Below, one piece after another: positions 48,120 to 59,819 of a DNA stretch of 64,000 nucleotides. The DNA is from Costus lasius (taxonomy: Eukaryota > Streptophyta > Magnoliopsida > Zingiberales > Costaceae), in assembly GCA_027563935.2 (NCBI GenBank), contig CM050454.1, forward strand, positions 50,248,596 to 50,312,595, in the 5' to 3' direction. The translations under genes were made by a program, and so were the position numbers. Position 1 is the first letter of the stretch. Each line of letters begins with the position of its first letter. The notes under the pieces were generated by a model that ran no database searches, had not been told where the DNA came from, and worked only from the letters and a program-made list of their open reading frames with translations.

Positions 48120-51100
48120 ATGAACTTCAATGTGCGATCCCTACTGGAAAGGGAGAAGTTTGGTGGGCCGAACTTCTCTGACTGGTTTGGACACCTTAAG
48201 ATCGTTCTTAAGGCAGAGAGGAAACTGTATGTCCTCGAGACGGCGATACCGCCGCAGCCCGCTCCGAACGCCGCAAGGGCGGTTCGGGAAGCCTATGAAA
48301 AGCACGTCAATGATAGCATTGATGTCGCTTGCCTGATGCTAGCGTCTATGACACCACCGCTGCAGCGTCAGCATGAGGATATGTCTGCTATAGACATGAT
48401 AGCAAACCTCAAGATGCTGTATGCTGCACAGGCGAGGACAGAGCGCTACAATTTGACGAAGCTCTTCTTTCAGAGCAAACTGGCTGAAGGGAGCCCAGTG
48501 GGAGCTCACGTGCTCAAGATGATTGGGCACAAGGAGGCTCTAGAGAAACTGGGGCATACCATCAACCAGGAGCTTGCTGTGGATATTATTCTACAGTCTC
48601 TCCCGCCTTCATTCGACGCGTTCATTATTAACTTTAATATGAACAAAATCGATTGTACTCCGGCAGAGCTGCTGAATATGCTCCTCACTACTGAGGAGAC
48701 TCTGAAGGGAAAGCCTTCGACCTCTGTCTTAATGGTTCCTTCCAGGAACAAGAAGAAGGGGAAGAAGGGCAAGGTCCCTGTCAAGAATTACAGCAAGGCT
48801 TTGAAGCAGAAGGTGAAGCGGTCTAAGGAATACAGGTGTTTCCACTGTGGCCAGCTGGGTCACTGGAAAAAGGACTGTAAAGCGCTCCAAGGAGATAAGA
48901 GGGGAAGCTTCGCTTCTGGCTCAGGTATATTCGTGACTGAGGTCATGTTTTCTTCTTCTATATCATGGGTGTTGGACACTGCATGTGGAGTTCACATTTG
49001 TTCAAATGTACAGGAACTCAAGAGAAGAAGGCAGGTGGGACAGCATGAGGTGGACCTACGAGTTGGAAACGGGGCACGGGTTGCTGCTGTTGCTGTAGGA
49101 GACTACTTCATTTCTTTACCATCTGGACTTGTATTGGAACTAAACAGTTGTTATTTTGTTCCCAGTATTACTAAAAATATTATCTCCATTCCTGCTCTTG
49201 TCAGGAAGGGATTTTCCTTTGAATGCAATATTTCAAAGTGTATTTTGTCTTTTGATAATATTGTTTATGCAACTGGTTCAATTAGCAATGGGTTATTCAT
49301 GTTGGACATGGAATGTTCGATACAGCAAATTGATATTAAGAAAGCCAAGTATGCTGATGACAGCACCTTGCTATGGCATAGTCGTTTAGGCCATATAAAC
49401 GAGAAACGTATTAAGCGGTTGCATGATAAAGGACTGCTGGGATCATTCTCCTATGAGGAGATTGATACATGCAAAGCTTGTTTGATGGGTAAAATGACGA
49501 AGTCACCTTTTCCTCACAAAGGTCAAAGGGCTTCAGGTTTACTTGACCTTATACACAGTGATGTGTGTGGGCCATTTAGTAAACATGCCAGAGGTGGCTA
49601 TCAGTACTTCATTACCTTTACTGATGATTTCAGTAGGTATGGGTATGTCTATCTGATGAGACATAAGAGTGAATCTTTTGACAAGTTCAAAGAGTTCAAA
49701 AATGAAGTACAGAATCAGCTAGGCCGAAATATCAAGGCACTTCGCTCAGATCGAGGTGGTGAATACCTAAGTCATGCGTTTACTGACTATCTAAAGGAGT
49801 GTGGGATTATCTCACAGCTCACTCCGCCAGGAACACCGCAATGGAATGGTGTGTCCGAGAGGAGAAATAGAACGTTACTTGATATGGTTCGTTCTATGAT
49901 GAGTCAGGCTACTCTTCCATACTCCTTTTGGGGTTTTGCACTGGAAACAGTTGCAAAGATACTAAACCGAGTGCCATCCAAGGCAGTTTCAAAGACGCCA
50001 TATGAGTTATGGTATGGGAAACAGCCAAGCTTGACATTTATCAGGATCTGGGGCTGCGAGGCTTATGTCAAAAAGCTCGCCTCTGGGAAACTAGAGAGCA
50101 GATCTGACAAATGTATCTTTGTCGGTTACCCTAAGGAAACTAAGGGTTATTATTTCTACGATCCCAAAGAGAACAAGGTTTTTGTTGCTCGGACGGCCAT
50201 ATTTCTTGAGAAGGAGTTTCTTCTGCAAGAGGCCAGTGGGAGAGAAATAAAGCTGGATGAGAATCCAGAGGAAGGACAAAGTAGTCAAGCACAGTTGGAT
50301 GAGCCTGAGCCGGTAGAACAGGTTATTGAACAACCTGAGGCTCAGATATCACGGGAACCGCGAAGATCGGGAAGGATTCGTCGACAGCCTGAGCGCTATG
50401 ACGGAGTCTACATCATTGATCATGATGAACCCCTCACTTATGCGGATGCGGTTAGTGGACCGGAGTCAGCGAGATGGCTTGAAGCTATGCGCGCCGAGAT
50501 GGACTCCATGTCAGATAACCAAGTTTGGGATTTGGTTGATCCGCCTCCGGGAGTTATCCCTATAGGCTGTAAGTGGATCTTCAAGAAGAAGATTGACATG
50601 GATGGTAACGTGGTTACCTATAAAGGCAGGCTAGTTGCGAAAGGTTTCAAACAAATCTACGGGATAGATTATGATGAAACTTTCTCACCTGTAGCTATGT
50701 TTAAGTCTATTCGGATTCTTTTCGCGATAGCTGCATATTATGATTATGAGATCTGGCAGATGGATGTGAAAACAGCTTTCCTTAATGGAAATCTGGATGA
50801 GGATGTGTATATGACACAACCAGAAGGTTTCACTAATCCATCAGATCGTCATAAGATATGCAAGTTAAAGAAGTCTATTTATGGACTTAAGCAAGCATCT
50901 AGAAGCTGGAATATTCGTTTTGATGAATCAATCAGTGAATTTGGTTTCATCAAGAACGAGGATGACCCGTGTGTATATAAGAGGTTTAGTGGGAGCGTAA
51001 TAACTTTCCTAGTCCTCTACGTCGATGATATCTTGATCATTGGAAATGACATTCCTGAAATGCATGCTGTGAAGGCATGGCTGAGGAAATGTTTCCAAAT

Positions 51101-52001
51101 GAAAGATCTAGGAGAAGCAGCCTATGTGTTAGGTGTGAAGATCTACAGGGATAGATCGAAGAGGCTTCTCGGGCTGTGCCAGAGTACTTACATCGATAAA
51201 GTCCTGGAGAGATTTCATTTAGAGAATTCTAAACGAGGATATCTTCCAGTCAGACATGGTCTGAATCTTTCGAAGAGTCAGTGTCCACAAACACAGACTG
51301 AGAAAGATGAAATGGACAATACGCCTTATGCTTCGGCTATTGGATCCATAATGTATGCGATGTTGTGTACTCGCCCAGACGTCGCTTACGGGTTAAGCGT
51401 AACCAGTCGTTTCCAAAGTAATCCAGGTATGGCGCACTGGATTGCAGTCAAGAACATTTTAAAATATCTGCGGAGAACCAAAGATATGTTCTTGATATAT
51501 GGTGGTCAGGAAGAACTCAGTATAGAGGGATATACTGACGCTTCGTTCCAGTCAGACCAGGATGATTTTCGATCGCAATCAGGCTATGTTTTTAGCTTGA
51601 ATGGAGGTGCAGTGGTGTGGAAGAGTTTCAAACAGTCAACTGTTGCTGATTCCACAACAGAAGCCGAGTATGTTGCAGCCTCGGAAGCATCCAAGGAGGC
51701 AGTGTGGATTCGTAAGTTCGTGAGAGAACTTGGTGTCGTTCCTTCGAGTGCAGATCCTTTGGTTATCTTCTGTGATAACACTGGAGCAATCGCACAAGCA
51801 AAGGAACCACGGTCGCACCAGAAGTCCAAGCACATACAGAGACGGTTTCATTTGATCAGGGAGATCATAGATCGTGGCGAGATCAAAATCTGCAAGGTTC
51901 ATACAGATGACAATCTGGCAGACCCGCTTACCAAGCCTCTGGCGCAGCAGAAGCATGAGAAGCACTGTAATAATATGGGTTTGAGATTTCTCAACCATTA
52001 G
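48120..52001 (+). CDS. Copia-F gag-pol polyprotein (1293 aa)
   Basis: A single frame encodes all Ty1/Copia domains in order. Approximate residues: Gag 1-235; CCHC knuckle CFHCGQLGHWKKDC 240-253; aspartic protease LDTACG about 284; HHCC 418-465; integrase core with D near 479, D near 543 and E in WNGVSERRN near 578; RT from about 815 with YVDDILIIG near 966; RNase H with YTDASFQSD near 1138 and DSTTEAEY near 1175. The protein is processed by its own protease; RT and RNase H make cDNA in virus-like particles and integrase inserts it. The ATG lies 20 nt after TTGTAG and aligns with that of Copia-A. No frameshift or stop is present. Lineage within Copia was not assigned. Confidence 0.96.
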   Translation: MNFNVRSLLEREKFGGPNFSDWFGHLKIVLKAERKLYVLETAIPPQPAPNAARAVREAYEKHVNDSIDVACLMLASMTPPLQRQHEDMSAIDMIANLKMLYAAQARTERYNLTKLFFQSKLAEGSPVGAHVLKMIGHKEALEKLGHTINQELAVDIILQSLPPSFDAFIINFNMNKIDCTPAELLNMLLTTEETLKGKPSTSVLMVPSRNKKKGKKGKVPVKNYSKALKQKVKRSKEYRCFHCGQLGHWKKDCKALQGDKRGSFASGSGIFVTEVMFSSSISWVLDTACGVHICSNVQELKRRRQVGQHEVDLRVGNGARVAAVAVGDYFISLPSGLVLELNSCYFVPSITKNIISIPALVRKGFSFECNISKCILSFDNIVYATGSISNGLFMLDMECSIQQIDIKKAKYADDSTLLWHSRLGHINEKRIKRLHDKGLLGSFSYEEIDTCKACLMGKMTKSPFPHKGQRASGLLDLIHSDVCGPFSKHARGGYQYFITFTDDFSRYGYVYLMRHKSESFDKFKEFKNEVQNQLGRNIKALRSDRGGEYLSHAFTDYLKECGIISQLTPPGTPQWNGVSERRNRTLLDMVRSMMSQATLPYSFWGFALETVAKILNRVPSKAVSKTPYELWYGKQPSLTFIRIWGCEAYVKKLASGKLESRSDKCIFVGYPKETKGYYFYDPKENKVFVARTAIFLEKEFLLQEASGREIKLDENPEEGQSSQAQLDEPEPVEQVIEQPEAQISREPRRSGRIRRQPERYDGVYIIDHDEPLTYADAVSGPESARWLEAMRAEMDSMSDNQVWDLVDPPPGVIPIGCKWIFKKKIDMDGNVVTYKGRLVAKGFKQIYGIDYDETFSPVAMFKSIRILFAIAAYYDYEIWQMDVKTAFLNGNLDEDVYMTQPEGFTNPSDRHKICKLKKSIYGLKQASRSWNIRFDESISEFGFIKNEDDPCVYKRFSGSVITFLVLYVDDILIIGNDIPEMHAVKAWLRKCFQMKDLGEAAYVLGVKIYRDRSKRLLGLCQSTYIDKVLERFHLENSKRGYLPVRHGLNLSKSQCPQTQTEKDEMDNTPYASAIGSIMYAMLCTRPDVAYGLSVTSRFQSNPGMAHWIAVKNILKYLRRTKDMFLIYGGQEELSIEGYTDASFQSDQDDFRSQSGYVFSLNGGAVVWKSFKQSTVADSTTEAEYVAASEASKEAVWIRKFVRELGVVPSSADPLVIFCDNTGAIAQAKEPRSHQKSKHIQRRFHLIREIIDRGEIKICKVHTDDNLADPLTKPLAQQKHEKHCNNMGLRFLNH

Positions 52002-52009
52002 ATTAAGTG

Positions 52010-52021
52010 CAAGTGGGAGAT
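52010..52021 (+). promoter_or_regulatory. Polypurine tract, Copia-F
   Basis: CAAGTGGGAGAT immediately precedes the 3' LTR and follows the gag-pol stop by about 8 nt. Confidence 0.88.
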
Positions 52022-53700
52022 TGTTGGGGTATGCCCTTAAGGCTAATGTTTGAGGCCTGTGGGAATGTATCTGTATCATGTAATAAACTGTTATGTTTAT
52101 AAAGGCATGGTTATTATTCAGTTGTTTACATTGTCTGCTGCAATATATGTTCTTCTGAATAATGTCTCAAAGCTGTTCAGCTGGGCTGACATGCTGTTAT
52201 GTCCTTAGTCGATATATCTTGGTGAACATGAGACAGCCTTGATATGGTTAAGACTAATATGTGTTCTAATCTTATAGGATGCTTCGAGCATGGAATAAGA
52301 TGTAGACTCATGGGTACATTGGATGTGCTGGACAGACCCTACTAGGTTATTCAATTGTTTGTCACAATGTGAATATTCCTTGAATATGACAAGTGGCACA
52401 TTTCCTCTGACTTGAGATCACTTGTGTTTTCTAAATGATGATTGTCATTGTTTTGAGATAGTTCAATATCATTTGAAACATAATGATTATAGACTATCTT
52501 GGATGGTGAGCTTGAATCAGGTTAGGGCACTAGTGATAGACATAGGATTGCCGTCTCCTTGTTCAAGGAGTGTGATGTTCTAAAGGGGCCCCCTGGATGA
52601 GATGATTGAGAAAAGAGTATGGCCATACCCAGGTGACAGTGTTCATCTGATCTAATCATGCTCATCATATTGGAGCTACAAGCTTGACACGCTTGTCCAA
52701 TAAGAACATCCAGTGGCAAAGGAAATATGCATGCCTTGTGAATTGATTCACACTTGTGCTATGGTTTGGGTGTAGTCTTGGAAGACTCTTTCCTTTATAT
52801 CGGGAGACAGTGATGTGTTGCTAGATACCCCTCACTGATCGTGATAATGTGAATTATCGTTACCGACATTTAAAGGAAATCCTTAGGGTCGCACAATTTG
52901 ATGATATGGCTTACTTCAGTCAGATCGTGTGGACTGAATTGTTTGGGTTCAGTTTAAAGGGATTTAATCTCTGATTGTAAGTGAGATCTAGTCTGATCAT
53001 GTTTGATTGATTAGGGCTTGAGATCGGTAAGCTTCGATCGAGAGAATGATTGCTAGATCGGGCAGATCAGAAGCATCAAGAGATTAACGGTCAGATCTGG
53101 AGCCTTAGGGTTTATTTGAGATCTAGACTAGATCATTGGCTTGATTGGTTCTTAAACCGAACCAATGTGAACCGGCTCATGAAATGAGCGCATGGTTCAA
53201 GGCTTGGCGACTTGTTCACTTGGCGTGAACATTGGAGCGAGTGGTGTGGCTATTTTTAGTAACCACGATCTCCACTTGGAGATAACGCTCACGTTCGTAT
53301 AGCTCTTGCTATTCTCGCCTCTCAAGCGACCTCTCTCTCGACACTCGTTGTGTGTGGCGACGCTTGGAAGATAGAGGAGGTTTTTGGCCAAAAGAGAAAA
53401 ACACATCTCCATCCCTTTTCACTCGATCAAGGACTCCAAGGAACCTTGCTAGCACAAGGAGCACCAAGGGTAGGCGCATTGATCATCTTGTGTGTGAAAC
53501 TTAGGAGAAGGCTCGCTTGCGTCTTTCCTTCCAAAGCTTCATCAAACCGATGGCAATGGTATGAGTTTATCTTCATCTATTCAAATATTCGAAAGCTAGT
53601 TATATGACATATATAGATCCTTTGAAATCCTAATATCCCATGCAAAATTTTTGTTGCGCCACCATTAGGGTTTCTACCCCTTAGTTAGGGGTTCCCTTCA
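52022..53700 (+). repeat. 3' LTR of Copia-F
   Basis: The 1679-bp copy of 44647-46325 is the same length with about five transitions (for example ATAATGTGAA against ATAATATGAA). Confidence 0.95.
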
Positions 53701-53705
53701 AACAT

Positions 53706-55059
53706 ATCACATATAGACTATCCCCTTGAGTACACAGTTACACTTAGCCTTAGTCCTAACCATTCCATGACCACAACACATAATATTCGAAAATCACATA
53801 ACCACATAATATTCAAAAATCACATAACCACATAATATTCAAAAATCACATAATCACATAATATTCAAAAATCACATAATCACATAGTAGTGTAGTCCTT
53901 AGGTTTCATGCTGATTAGTTCAGTCTAACCTTGCTATGTTATCACCCAAATTTCTCAAACAAAGATACATGGCCAACCTTGCTATGTTATCACCCAAATT
54001 TCTCAAACAAAGATACATGGCCAATATATAACCAAAAATATATAACATGCTACACACAAAAAGAAACATTCATGGATTGCATTTAACAAGCATCCATAAA
54101 ATCAACATAAAATTAAAACATGTATTCTTACAACTACTTTACAAATTACTACATGTAACCCACGGTTTCTACAACATATTATCTACCTAAATCTTAAACC
54201 TTAGTTAACAAGAATTTCAAGAATATCTACTTAAAATTTAAAACCATAATTAATAAGAGATTCATGCAAGCTACTTAAATTCCATGTAAGAAATATCAAA
54301 GTTTCGGTTTTCATAAGTAATATCAAGATTTCGGTTTTCATAAGTAATATCAAGATTTGGGTTTTCATAAGAATATCAAGATTTCGGTTTTCAACATGGT
54401 AAAGTTTCCAAGAAATCAAATGTATCATGTAACACAAACACAACCAAATTGCTAGATCTAATAAGACACTCCACTCACCTCAACCGAGAATACCAAGATG
54501 AAGATCTCTCCAAAATTTTCGTCTAAAGCCTTGAAGTGATCCTAGAAAGACGCCAACAATGGAAAAGAAACGCCTCCAAACACCAAAGACGCCGGCCAAA
54601 AAGAAGAGGAAGAAGAAGATCGTCTCCAAGCCTCCAAGAATCGCCAACTCTTACCCTAGCCGTCGTCCAAGGTTTTCCTCAAGCCAAAAATCGCCAACTT
54701 TCCTTCCCTAACCCCAATTACCCACTTAAAATTTGGGTTTTTTTTTTTTTTTTTTTTTTTTAACCCGCTAACTAATTAATTCAAATCCATCTAATTTAAG
54801 TGCAAACCCAATAACTAATTAATTTAACCATTAACTAACAATTTAACCATTCACTTAAACGAAAATCCAATAAGGATTAACTTAACATCCAATAAGGTCT
54901 ATTTAATTAATTACAAATTAACAATCAATAAGCCAGTTAATTAACATCCAATAAGCTAGTTAATTAACATCCAATACTGCTTAACGTAATATTCACAGTC
55001 AATGATTTTATTTAAATCAAAATAATACTTACCAGGACTTAAGATCCTTGGATCTTACA
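53706..55059 (-). repeat. 3' LTR of Gypsy-G, segment 2
   Basis: This is the continuation of 43443-44646 after Copia-F. It includes tandem repeats at 53780-53886, 53927-54022 and 54296-54396 and a run of 24 T (54738-54761). Near 54600 it has about 43 bp, and near 54950 a 23-bp duplication unit, that the other LTR lacks. It ends GATCTTACA. Confidence 0.92.
53780..54396. repeat. Short tandem repeats in the Gypsy-G LTR
   Basis: Three clusters are present: about four ~27-bp units rich in CATAATATTC (53780-53886); two ~46-bp units containing TTGCTATGTTATCACCC (53927-54022); and about four ~27-bp units containing AAGATTTCGGTTTTCAT (54296-54396). Matching clusters are at 61094-61204, 61247-61340 and 61614-61714. 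Confidence 0.85.
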
Positions 55060-55078
55060 TCCCTCCCTCCTTATAAAG
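55060..55078 (-). promoter_or_regulatory. Polypurine tract, Gypsy-G
   Basis: Minus-strand AAGGAGGGAGGGA directly adjoins the 3' LTR, about 10 nt after the gag-pol stop. Confidence 0.85.
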
Positions 55079-55088
55079 CTTTAGTCCT

Positions 55089-58000
55089 CTAAAGCTCAGC
55101 ATTCATATCATCAAAAAGATAAGCATAAAACTTCCTCATATCAGCTTCAGTCTCCCAAGTCGCCTCCTCAACCGACTGATTTCCCCAGATAACCTTTACC
55201 AAAGGTATAGACTTATTCCTCAGAACCTTATCCTTTCTATCAACAATCCGGAGAGGTTTTTCCTCAAAAGTCAAATCACTCTGAATCTGAAGAGGTTCCA
55301 ATTCCAATACATGAGATGGATCAGGATGATATTTCCTCAAAGTAGAAACATGGAACACATTATGCACATGATCCAAAGCAGGAGGTAAAGCTAACCTGTA
55401 AGCCACTGGACCAACTCTCTCAATAATATCAAAAGGTCCAACAAACCTAGGGCTCAGCTTGCCCTTTTTGCCAAACCTCATAACACCCTTAGTAGGTGAC
55501 ACCCTTAAGAAAACATGATCCCCTACCATAAACTCCAGGGAACGACGACGGTCATCAGCATAACTCTTCTGCCTGTCCCGAGCAATCTTCAGTTTATCCT
55601 GAATCTCTCTGACCTTATCAGTAGTTTCCTGTACTGCATCAGATCTCAAAATCAATCTATCACCAGTCTCCTCCCAACACAAGGGAGTCCTACACCTTCT
55701 TCCATACAAAGCCTCATATGGAGCCATCTGAATACTGGAGTGGAAGCTATTATTATAAGTGAACTCTATCAAAGATAGATCCCGGTTCCACTCGGAACTC
55801 CAATCAACCACATAAGCTCTCAACAGATCTTCTAGAGTCTGGATAGTACGCTCCGTCTGGCCATCAGACTGAGGATGGTATGCTGTACTAAAACTCAACT
55901 TAGTACCCAAACCCTCCTGTAAGCTCTTCCAAAATCTGGACAGAAACCGAGAGTCCCTATCAGACACAATATCAACAGGCACTCCATGCAGTCTGACTAT
56001 CTCATCAATATACAATCTAGCTAGTCTCTCTAAAGGATAAGTCATCTTGATCGGGAGAAAGTGGGCTGATTTAGTGAGTCTATCAACAATCACCCAAATG
56101 GCATCATGACCCAATCTGGTTCTGGGCAAACCACACACAAAATCCATACTGATACATTCCCACTTCCACTCAGGAATAGGAAGGGGCTGCAACAAACCAC
56201 CAGGTTTCTGGTGTTCAGCCTTTACCGTCTGACAGGTTAAACACCTAGAGACAAAATCAATTACCTCTTTCTTCATACCCGGCCACCAAAAGCTTTTCTT
56301 GAGGTCCTGATACATCTTAGTCATGCCAGGATGTAGCGAATATTTGGAATTATGGCTATCCTCCAATATTTCTTTCCTCAAGCTCGGTTCCTCAGGGACA
56401 CACACCCTTCCACGAAACCGAAGAACACCATCATCAGACAAGCTAAAATCCTGAACTGTACCCGCATCCAAACTATCCCTGATCTGAACTAATCTCGGAT
56501 CCACCGACTGCTGATCTCTGATCTTCTGCAACAAAGCAGACTGTACTCTGAGGAAAGCCACATAACCCGACTGAACTCTAGGAGAAACACTAATCCTGAG
56601 ATCGCTGAACTCCTGCAATAACTGCCACTCACTGACCCGCAGTGCCGCTACTGAAGTTACTGGATGTCTGCTCAGTGCATCAGCCACTACATTGGCTTTT
56701 CCAGCCTGATACTGAATAGAGAAGTCATAGTCTTTGATCAACTCCATCCATCTTCTTTGTCTCATGTTCAACTCCTTCTGAGTGAAGATGTACTTGAGAC
56801 TCTGGTGGTCAGTAAACAGATCAAACTCTTGACCTAACAAATAGTGACGCCATATCTTCAGAGCAAAGACTACGGCCGCCAACTCTAAGTCATGAGTAGG
56901 GTAGTTCAACTCATACTCCTTCAGTTGTCTCGAAGCATAGGCTACCACAGAACCCTTCTGCATCAAGACACAACCCAACCCTTTGCCCGAAGCATCCGTA
57001 TAGACAGTAAACCTTTCCCCATCACTAGGATTAATGAGGATCGGTGTACTAGTCAACCTCCTCTTCAGTTCCTGAAAGCTCTCTTCACACTTGTCATCCC
57101 AATTAAACTTGGCCTCCTTTCTGGTCAATTTAGTTAAAGGACCCGCCAGCTTGGAGAATCCCTCAACAAACCTCCGGTAGTAACCTACTAAACCCAGGAA
57201 ACTTCTGATCTCAGTAGCACTAGTCGGTCTTCCCCAATTGAGGATGGCTTGCACTTTAACCGGATCCACAGACACCCCCTGACCAGAAATCACATGCCCA
57301 AGGAAGCTGATCTTTTCTAGCCAAAACTCACACTTACTGGCCTTGGCATATAATCGGTTTTTCCTTAGGATCTCCAGCACTCTGCGCAAGTCACTAACAT
57401 GATCCGAAGTAGTCCGAGAGTACACCAAGATATCATCTATGAAAACCACCACACAAGAATCGAGCAATTCATGAAATACCCTGTTCATCAAATCCATGAA
57501 GACAGCAGGTGCATTCGTCAGTCCAAAAGGCATAACTAGAAATTCAAAATGCCCATACCTGGTCCTGAAAGCAGTCTTAAATATATCCTCATCCTTTACC
57601 CTAAGCTGGTAATACCCTGATCTCAAATCAATTTTAGAGAACACTGTAGCTCCCTGTAATTGATCAAATAGATCATCAATTCTGGGAAGAGGATACTTAT
57701 TCTTGATAGTCACTTGGTTCAGTTGCCTGTAGTCTATACACATCCTCAGGGTTCCATCCTTCTTCTTTACGAATAGCACTGGTGCTCCCCAGGGAGAAGC
57801 ACTAGGCCGGATGTAACCTTTTTCCAGCAATTCCTCCAGTTGTTTCTTAAGTTCGGCCAACTCTGATGTAGCCATACGGTAAGGAGCTCTGGAGATAGGT
57901 GCAGTACCAGGCACCAACTCAATGCCAAACTCTACCTCTCGAATTGGTGGCAAGCCTGAAAATTCCTCAGAGAACACATCAGGAAACTCTTTCACCACCG

Positions 58001-59693
58001 CCATCTGAGTCAAGTCAGGAGTAGAATCATCCTGCACCTTAACATGCGCAAGATAACCCTTGCACCCACTAGCAAGTAACTTCCTGGCCTGCAGGAAAGA
58101 TATCACATGCGGTCCTTGGTCTGACACTAGACCTCTCACAAAAATCCAATTCCCATCTAGCAGATTCAAGGTGATTACTTTCTCAAAGCAATCCACAGTG
58201 GCATGATGTGAGGATAACCAATCCATACCTAGGATGACATCATAGTCTTGCATGTCTAAGAGGATTAGATCTACAAGAAACTCATAACCCTCTACATGCA
58301 CTACACAATCAGCACAAACAGTATCTGTAGATAATGATTTTCCTAAGGGAGTACTCACAGACACAACATAATCCATCACCTTAGGCAATACAGGTAAACA
58401 TGCAGCAAATCTAACAGATACAAAAGATAAATTTGCACCAGGGTCAAATAAGATGCGAGTTAACTGATCAAATACAAATAAGGTACCTTCCACGACGGAT
58501 CGGGAAGCTCGTGTATCCTTCTCAGCCACGGCATAAACTCGAGTTTGGACTGTAGGCTTATCTGCGCCTCTCTGCTGCATCTCAGGTTCTTTGCAGTCCT
58601 TGACCATGTGCCCAGGTTTCTTACACCTGAAGCACACACCATTCTTCTTATAACAGTCCTTCATTAGATGTCCCTTGAGCCCACAATAATGACAATTCCG
58701 GTCCTCTGTGATACTGTTCTTTACATCCCTGGTATCCCTGAACTGCTGCGGTGCATCCCTGGACTGCTGCGGTGCCTTGTAAGAGTAAGGCTTATACCTG
58801 CTCTTCTTGTAGTCCTTATGCCTAGGGTACTTCTTACCCTTGCCGCCATTACCATACTGAGGAGCCGCCGCCTCAGCTGCAGGAACCACCATCACGGCCA
58901 CACTAGAACTCCTCTCAGATATGTACCTCTCAATGGTGCGTGCTCGTCCAACAGTCTCAACGTAAGTCTCCAAGTGCTGAGCACCAACCTGCTCCCGAAT
59001 GTCCCATCTGAGACCTCTAAGAAACTTGGTAGCCCTCCTCTTTTCAGTGTTTATCAGGTGAGGGGCATACTTTCCCAACTTAGTGAACCGTAACTTGTAC
59101 TGGTCCACAGTCATATCACCCTGCTCCAGATGAATAAATTCCACCTCTCGGTCCTCCACCAAGCTATCGGGGAAGTACTTCTCATTAAATTGAGACAAGA
59201 AATAGGTCCAATTTACTGTTTCATGTCTTTCTTCAGCAAGCCTCACCACGCCCTTCCACCACTCATCTGCGTCACCACGCATCATATAGGTGGTCAGACA
59301 CAGCTTGTCCTCATCCGAGCAACGCATGACTTGGAAAATCTTTTCCAAGACCAACTGCCAGTTCTCTGCAGTACTTGATTCTGAGCCCCCATAAAAAGAG
59401 CTAGGACCCAGTTTCTGGAATTCACTCACAAGTGAGGCATAGCGCCTGTGAGTGTCCTCCTGAGAGTCAGTCCCCACTCCTCGCGTAGTAGTCTGGGATC
59501 TCTCCTGAGTCAATTGCTGCAAGAGCTGCTGCTGCGCTTCTTGATGCTGAGTCTGTTGCTGCTGCAGCATCTGAGCTTGCCTCTCTATCATGGCACCCTG
59601 TTGCTGTACCATGCCTGTCAGAGTCGCAATGGCTCTCGTGAGATCCGAGGTCTGCTCAGTCTCGCCGCTAGCATTTCCTCTGGATCGCACCAT
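55089..59693 (-). CDS. Gypsy-G gag-pol polyprotein (1534 aa)
   Basis: One uninterrupted frame gives Ty3/Gypsy domains. Approximate residues: Gag with Q-rich N-terminus and capsid region 1-330; two CCHC knuckles 334-365; aspartic protease with [11 protein letters not shown] near 416; RT with [11 protein letters not shown] near 750; RNase H with [10 protein letters not shown] near 915; integrase HHCC from about 1120 and core D, D, E near 1183, 1244 and 1281; C-terminal chromodomain ([16 protein letters not shown]) near 1500. Chromodomains bind methylated histones and guide insertion to heterochromatin (family knowledge). DPGA in place of DTGA/DSGA at the protease site is unlike Gypsy-I. It appears fully coding. 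Confidence 0.95.
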   Translation of the reverse strand: MVRSRGNASGETEQTSDLTRAIATLTGMVQQQGAMIERQAQMLQQQQTQHQEAQQQLLQQLTQERSQTTTRGVGTDSQEDTHRRYASLVSEFQKLGPSSFYGGSESSTAENWQLVLEKIFQVMRCSDEDKLCLTTYMMRGDADEWWKGVVRLAEERHETVNWTYFLSQFNEKYFPDSLVEDREVEFIHLEQGDMTVDQYKLRFTKLGKYAPHLINTEKRRATKFLRGLRWDIREQVGAQHLETYVETVGRARTIERYISERSSSVAVMVVPAAEAAAPQYGNGGKGKKYPRHKDYKKSRYKPYSYKAPQQSRDAPQQFRDTRDVKNSITEDRNCHYCGLKGHLMKDCYKKNGVCFRCKKPGHMVKDCKEPEMQQRGADKPTVQTRVYAVAEKDTRASRSVVEGTLFVFDQLTRILFDPGANLSFVSVRFAACLPVLPKVMDYVVSVSTPLGKSLSTDTVCADCVVHVEGYEFLVDLILLDMQDYDVILGMDWLSSHHATVDCFEKVITLNLLDGNWIFVRGLVSDQGPHVISFLQARKLLASGCKGYLAHVKVQDDSTPDLTQMAVVKEFPDVFSEEFSGLPPIREVEFGIELVPGTAPISRAPYRMATSELAELKKQLEELLEKGYIRPSASPWGAPVLFVKKKDGTLRMCIDYRQLNQVTIKNKYPLPRIDDLFDQLQGATVFSKIDLRSGYYQLRVKDEDIFKTAFRTRYGHFEFLVMPFGLTNAPAVFMDLMNRVFHELLDSCVVVFIDDILVYSRTTSDHVSDLRRVLEILRKNRLYAKASKCEFWLEKISFLGHVISGQGVSVDPVKVQAILNWGRPTSATEIRSFLGLVGYYRRFVEGFSKLAGPLTKLTRKEAKFNWDDKCEESFQELKRRLTSTPILINPSDGERFTVYTDASGKGLGCVLMQKGSVVAYASRQLKEYELNYPTHDLELAAVVFALKIWRHYLLGQEFDLFTDHQSLKYIFTQKELNMRQRRWMELIKDYDFSIQYQAGKANVVADALSRHPVTSVAALRVSEWQLLQEFSDLRISVSPRVQSGYVAFLRVQSALLQKIRDQQSVDPRLVQIRDSLDAGTVQDFSLSDDGVLRFRGRVCVPEEPSLRKEILEDSHNSKYSLHPGMTKMYQDLKKSFWWPGMKKEVIDFVSRCLTCQTVKAEHQKPGGLLQPLPIPEWKWECISMDFVCGLPRTRLGHDAIWVIVDRLTKSAHFLPIKMTYPLERLARLYIDEIVRLHGVPVDIVSDRDSRFLSRFWKSLQEGLGTKLSFSTAYHPQSDGQTERTIQTLEDLLRAYVVDWSSEWNRDLSLIEFTYNNSFHSSIQMAPYEALYGRRCRTPLCWEETGDRLILRSDAVQETTDKVREIQDKLKIARDRQKSYADDRRRSLEFMVGDHVFLRVSPTKGVMRFGKKGKLSPRFVGPFDIIERVGPVAYRLALPPALDHVHNVFHVSTLRKYHPDPSHVLELEPLQIQSDLTFEEKPLRIVDRKDKVLRNKSIPLVKVIWGNQSVEEATWETEADMRKFYAYLFDDMNAEL

Positions 59694-59805
59694 CTTAAAT
59701 TCCTACACACACATACCAAAGTCAGGAATGCAAACATAAACCTATCAGATGTCTAGCAATACACAATCATGTTTTCCCCCGAACTAAGTTTTAGCTAGCC
59801 AACTC

Positions 59806-59816
59806 CTCTGATACCA
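59806..59816 (-). promoter_or_regulatory. Primer binding site, Gypsy-G
   Basis: Minus-strand TGGTATCAGAG lies 3 nt inside the 5' LTR edge at 59820, fitting initiator tRNA-Met. Confidence 0.85.
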
Positions 59817-59819
59817 TTC

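Larger units (their letters stand above)
44647..53700 (+). mobile_element. Copia-F, intact young Ty1/Copia element
   Basis: This 9.05-kb element has two 1679-bp LTRs, primer site, 1.8-kb leader, one uninterrupted gag-pol ORF and polypurine tract, flanked by AACAT. Five LTR differences were noted by eye (about 0.3%). It lies inside the Gypsy-G LTR and is therefore younger than that insertion. Nothing visible prevents it being autonomous. Confidence 0.96.

Noticed and set aside
53780..53886. CRISPR-like array of ~27-bp repeats
   Set aside because: Units abut with no unique spacers and lie in a plant LTR. These are ordinary short tandem repeats.
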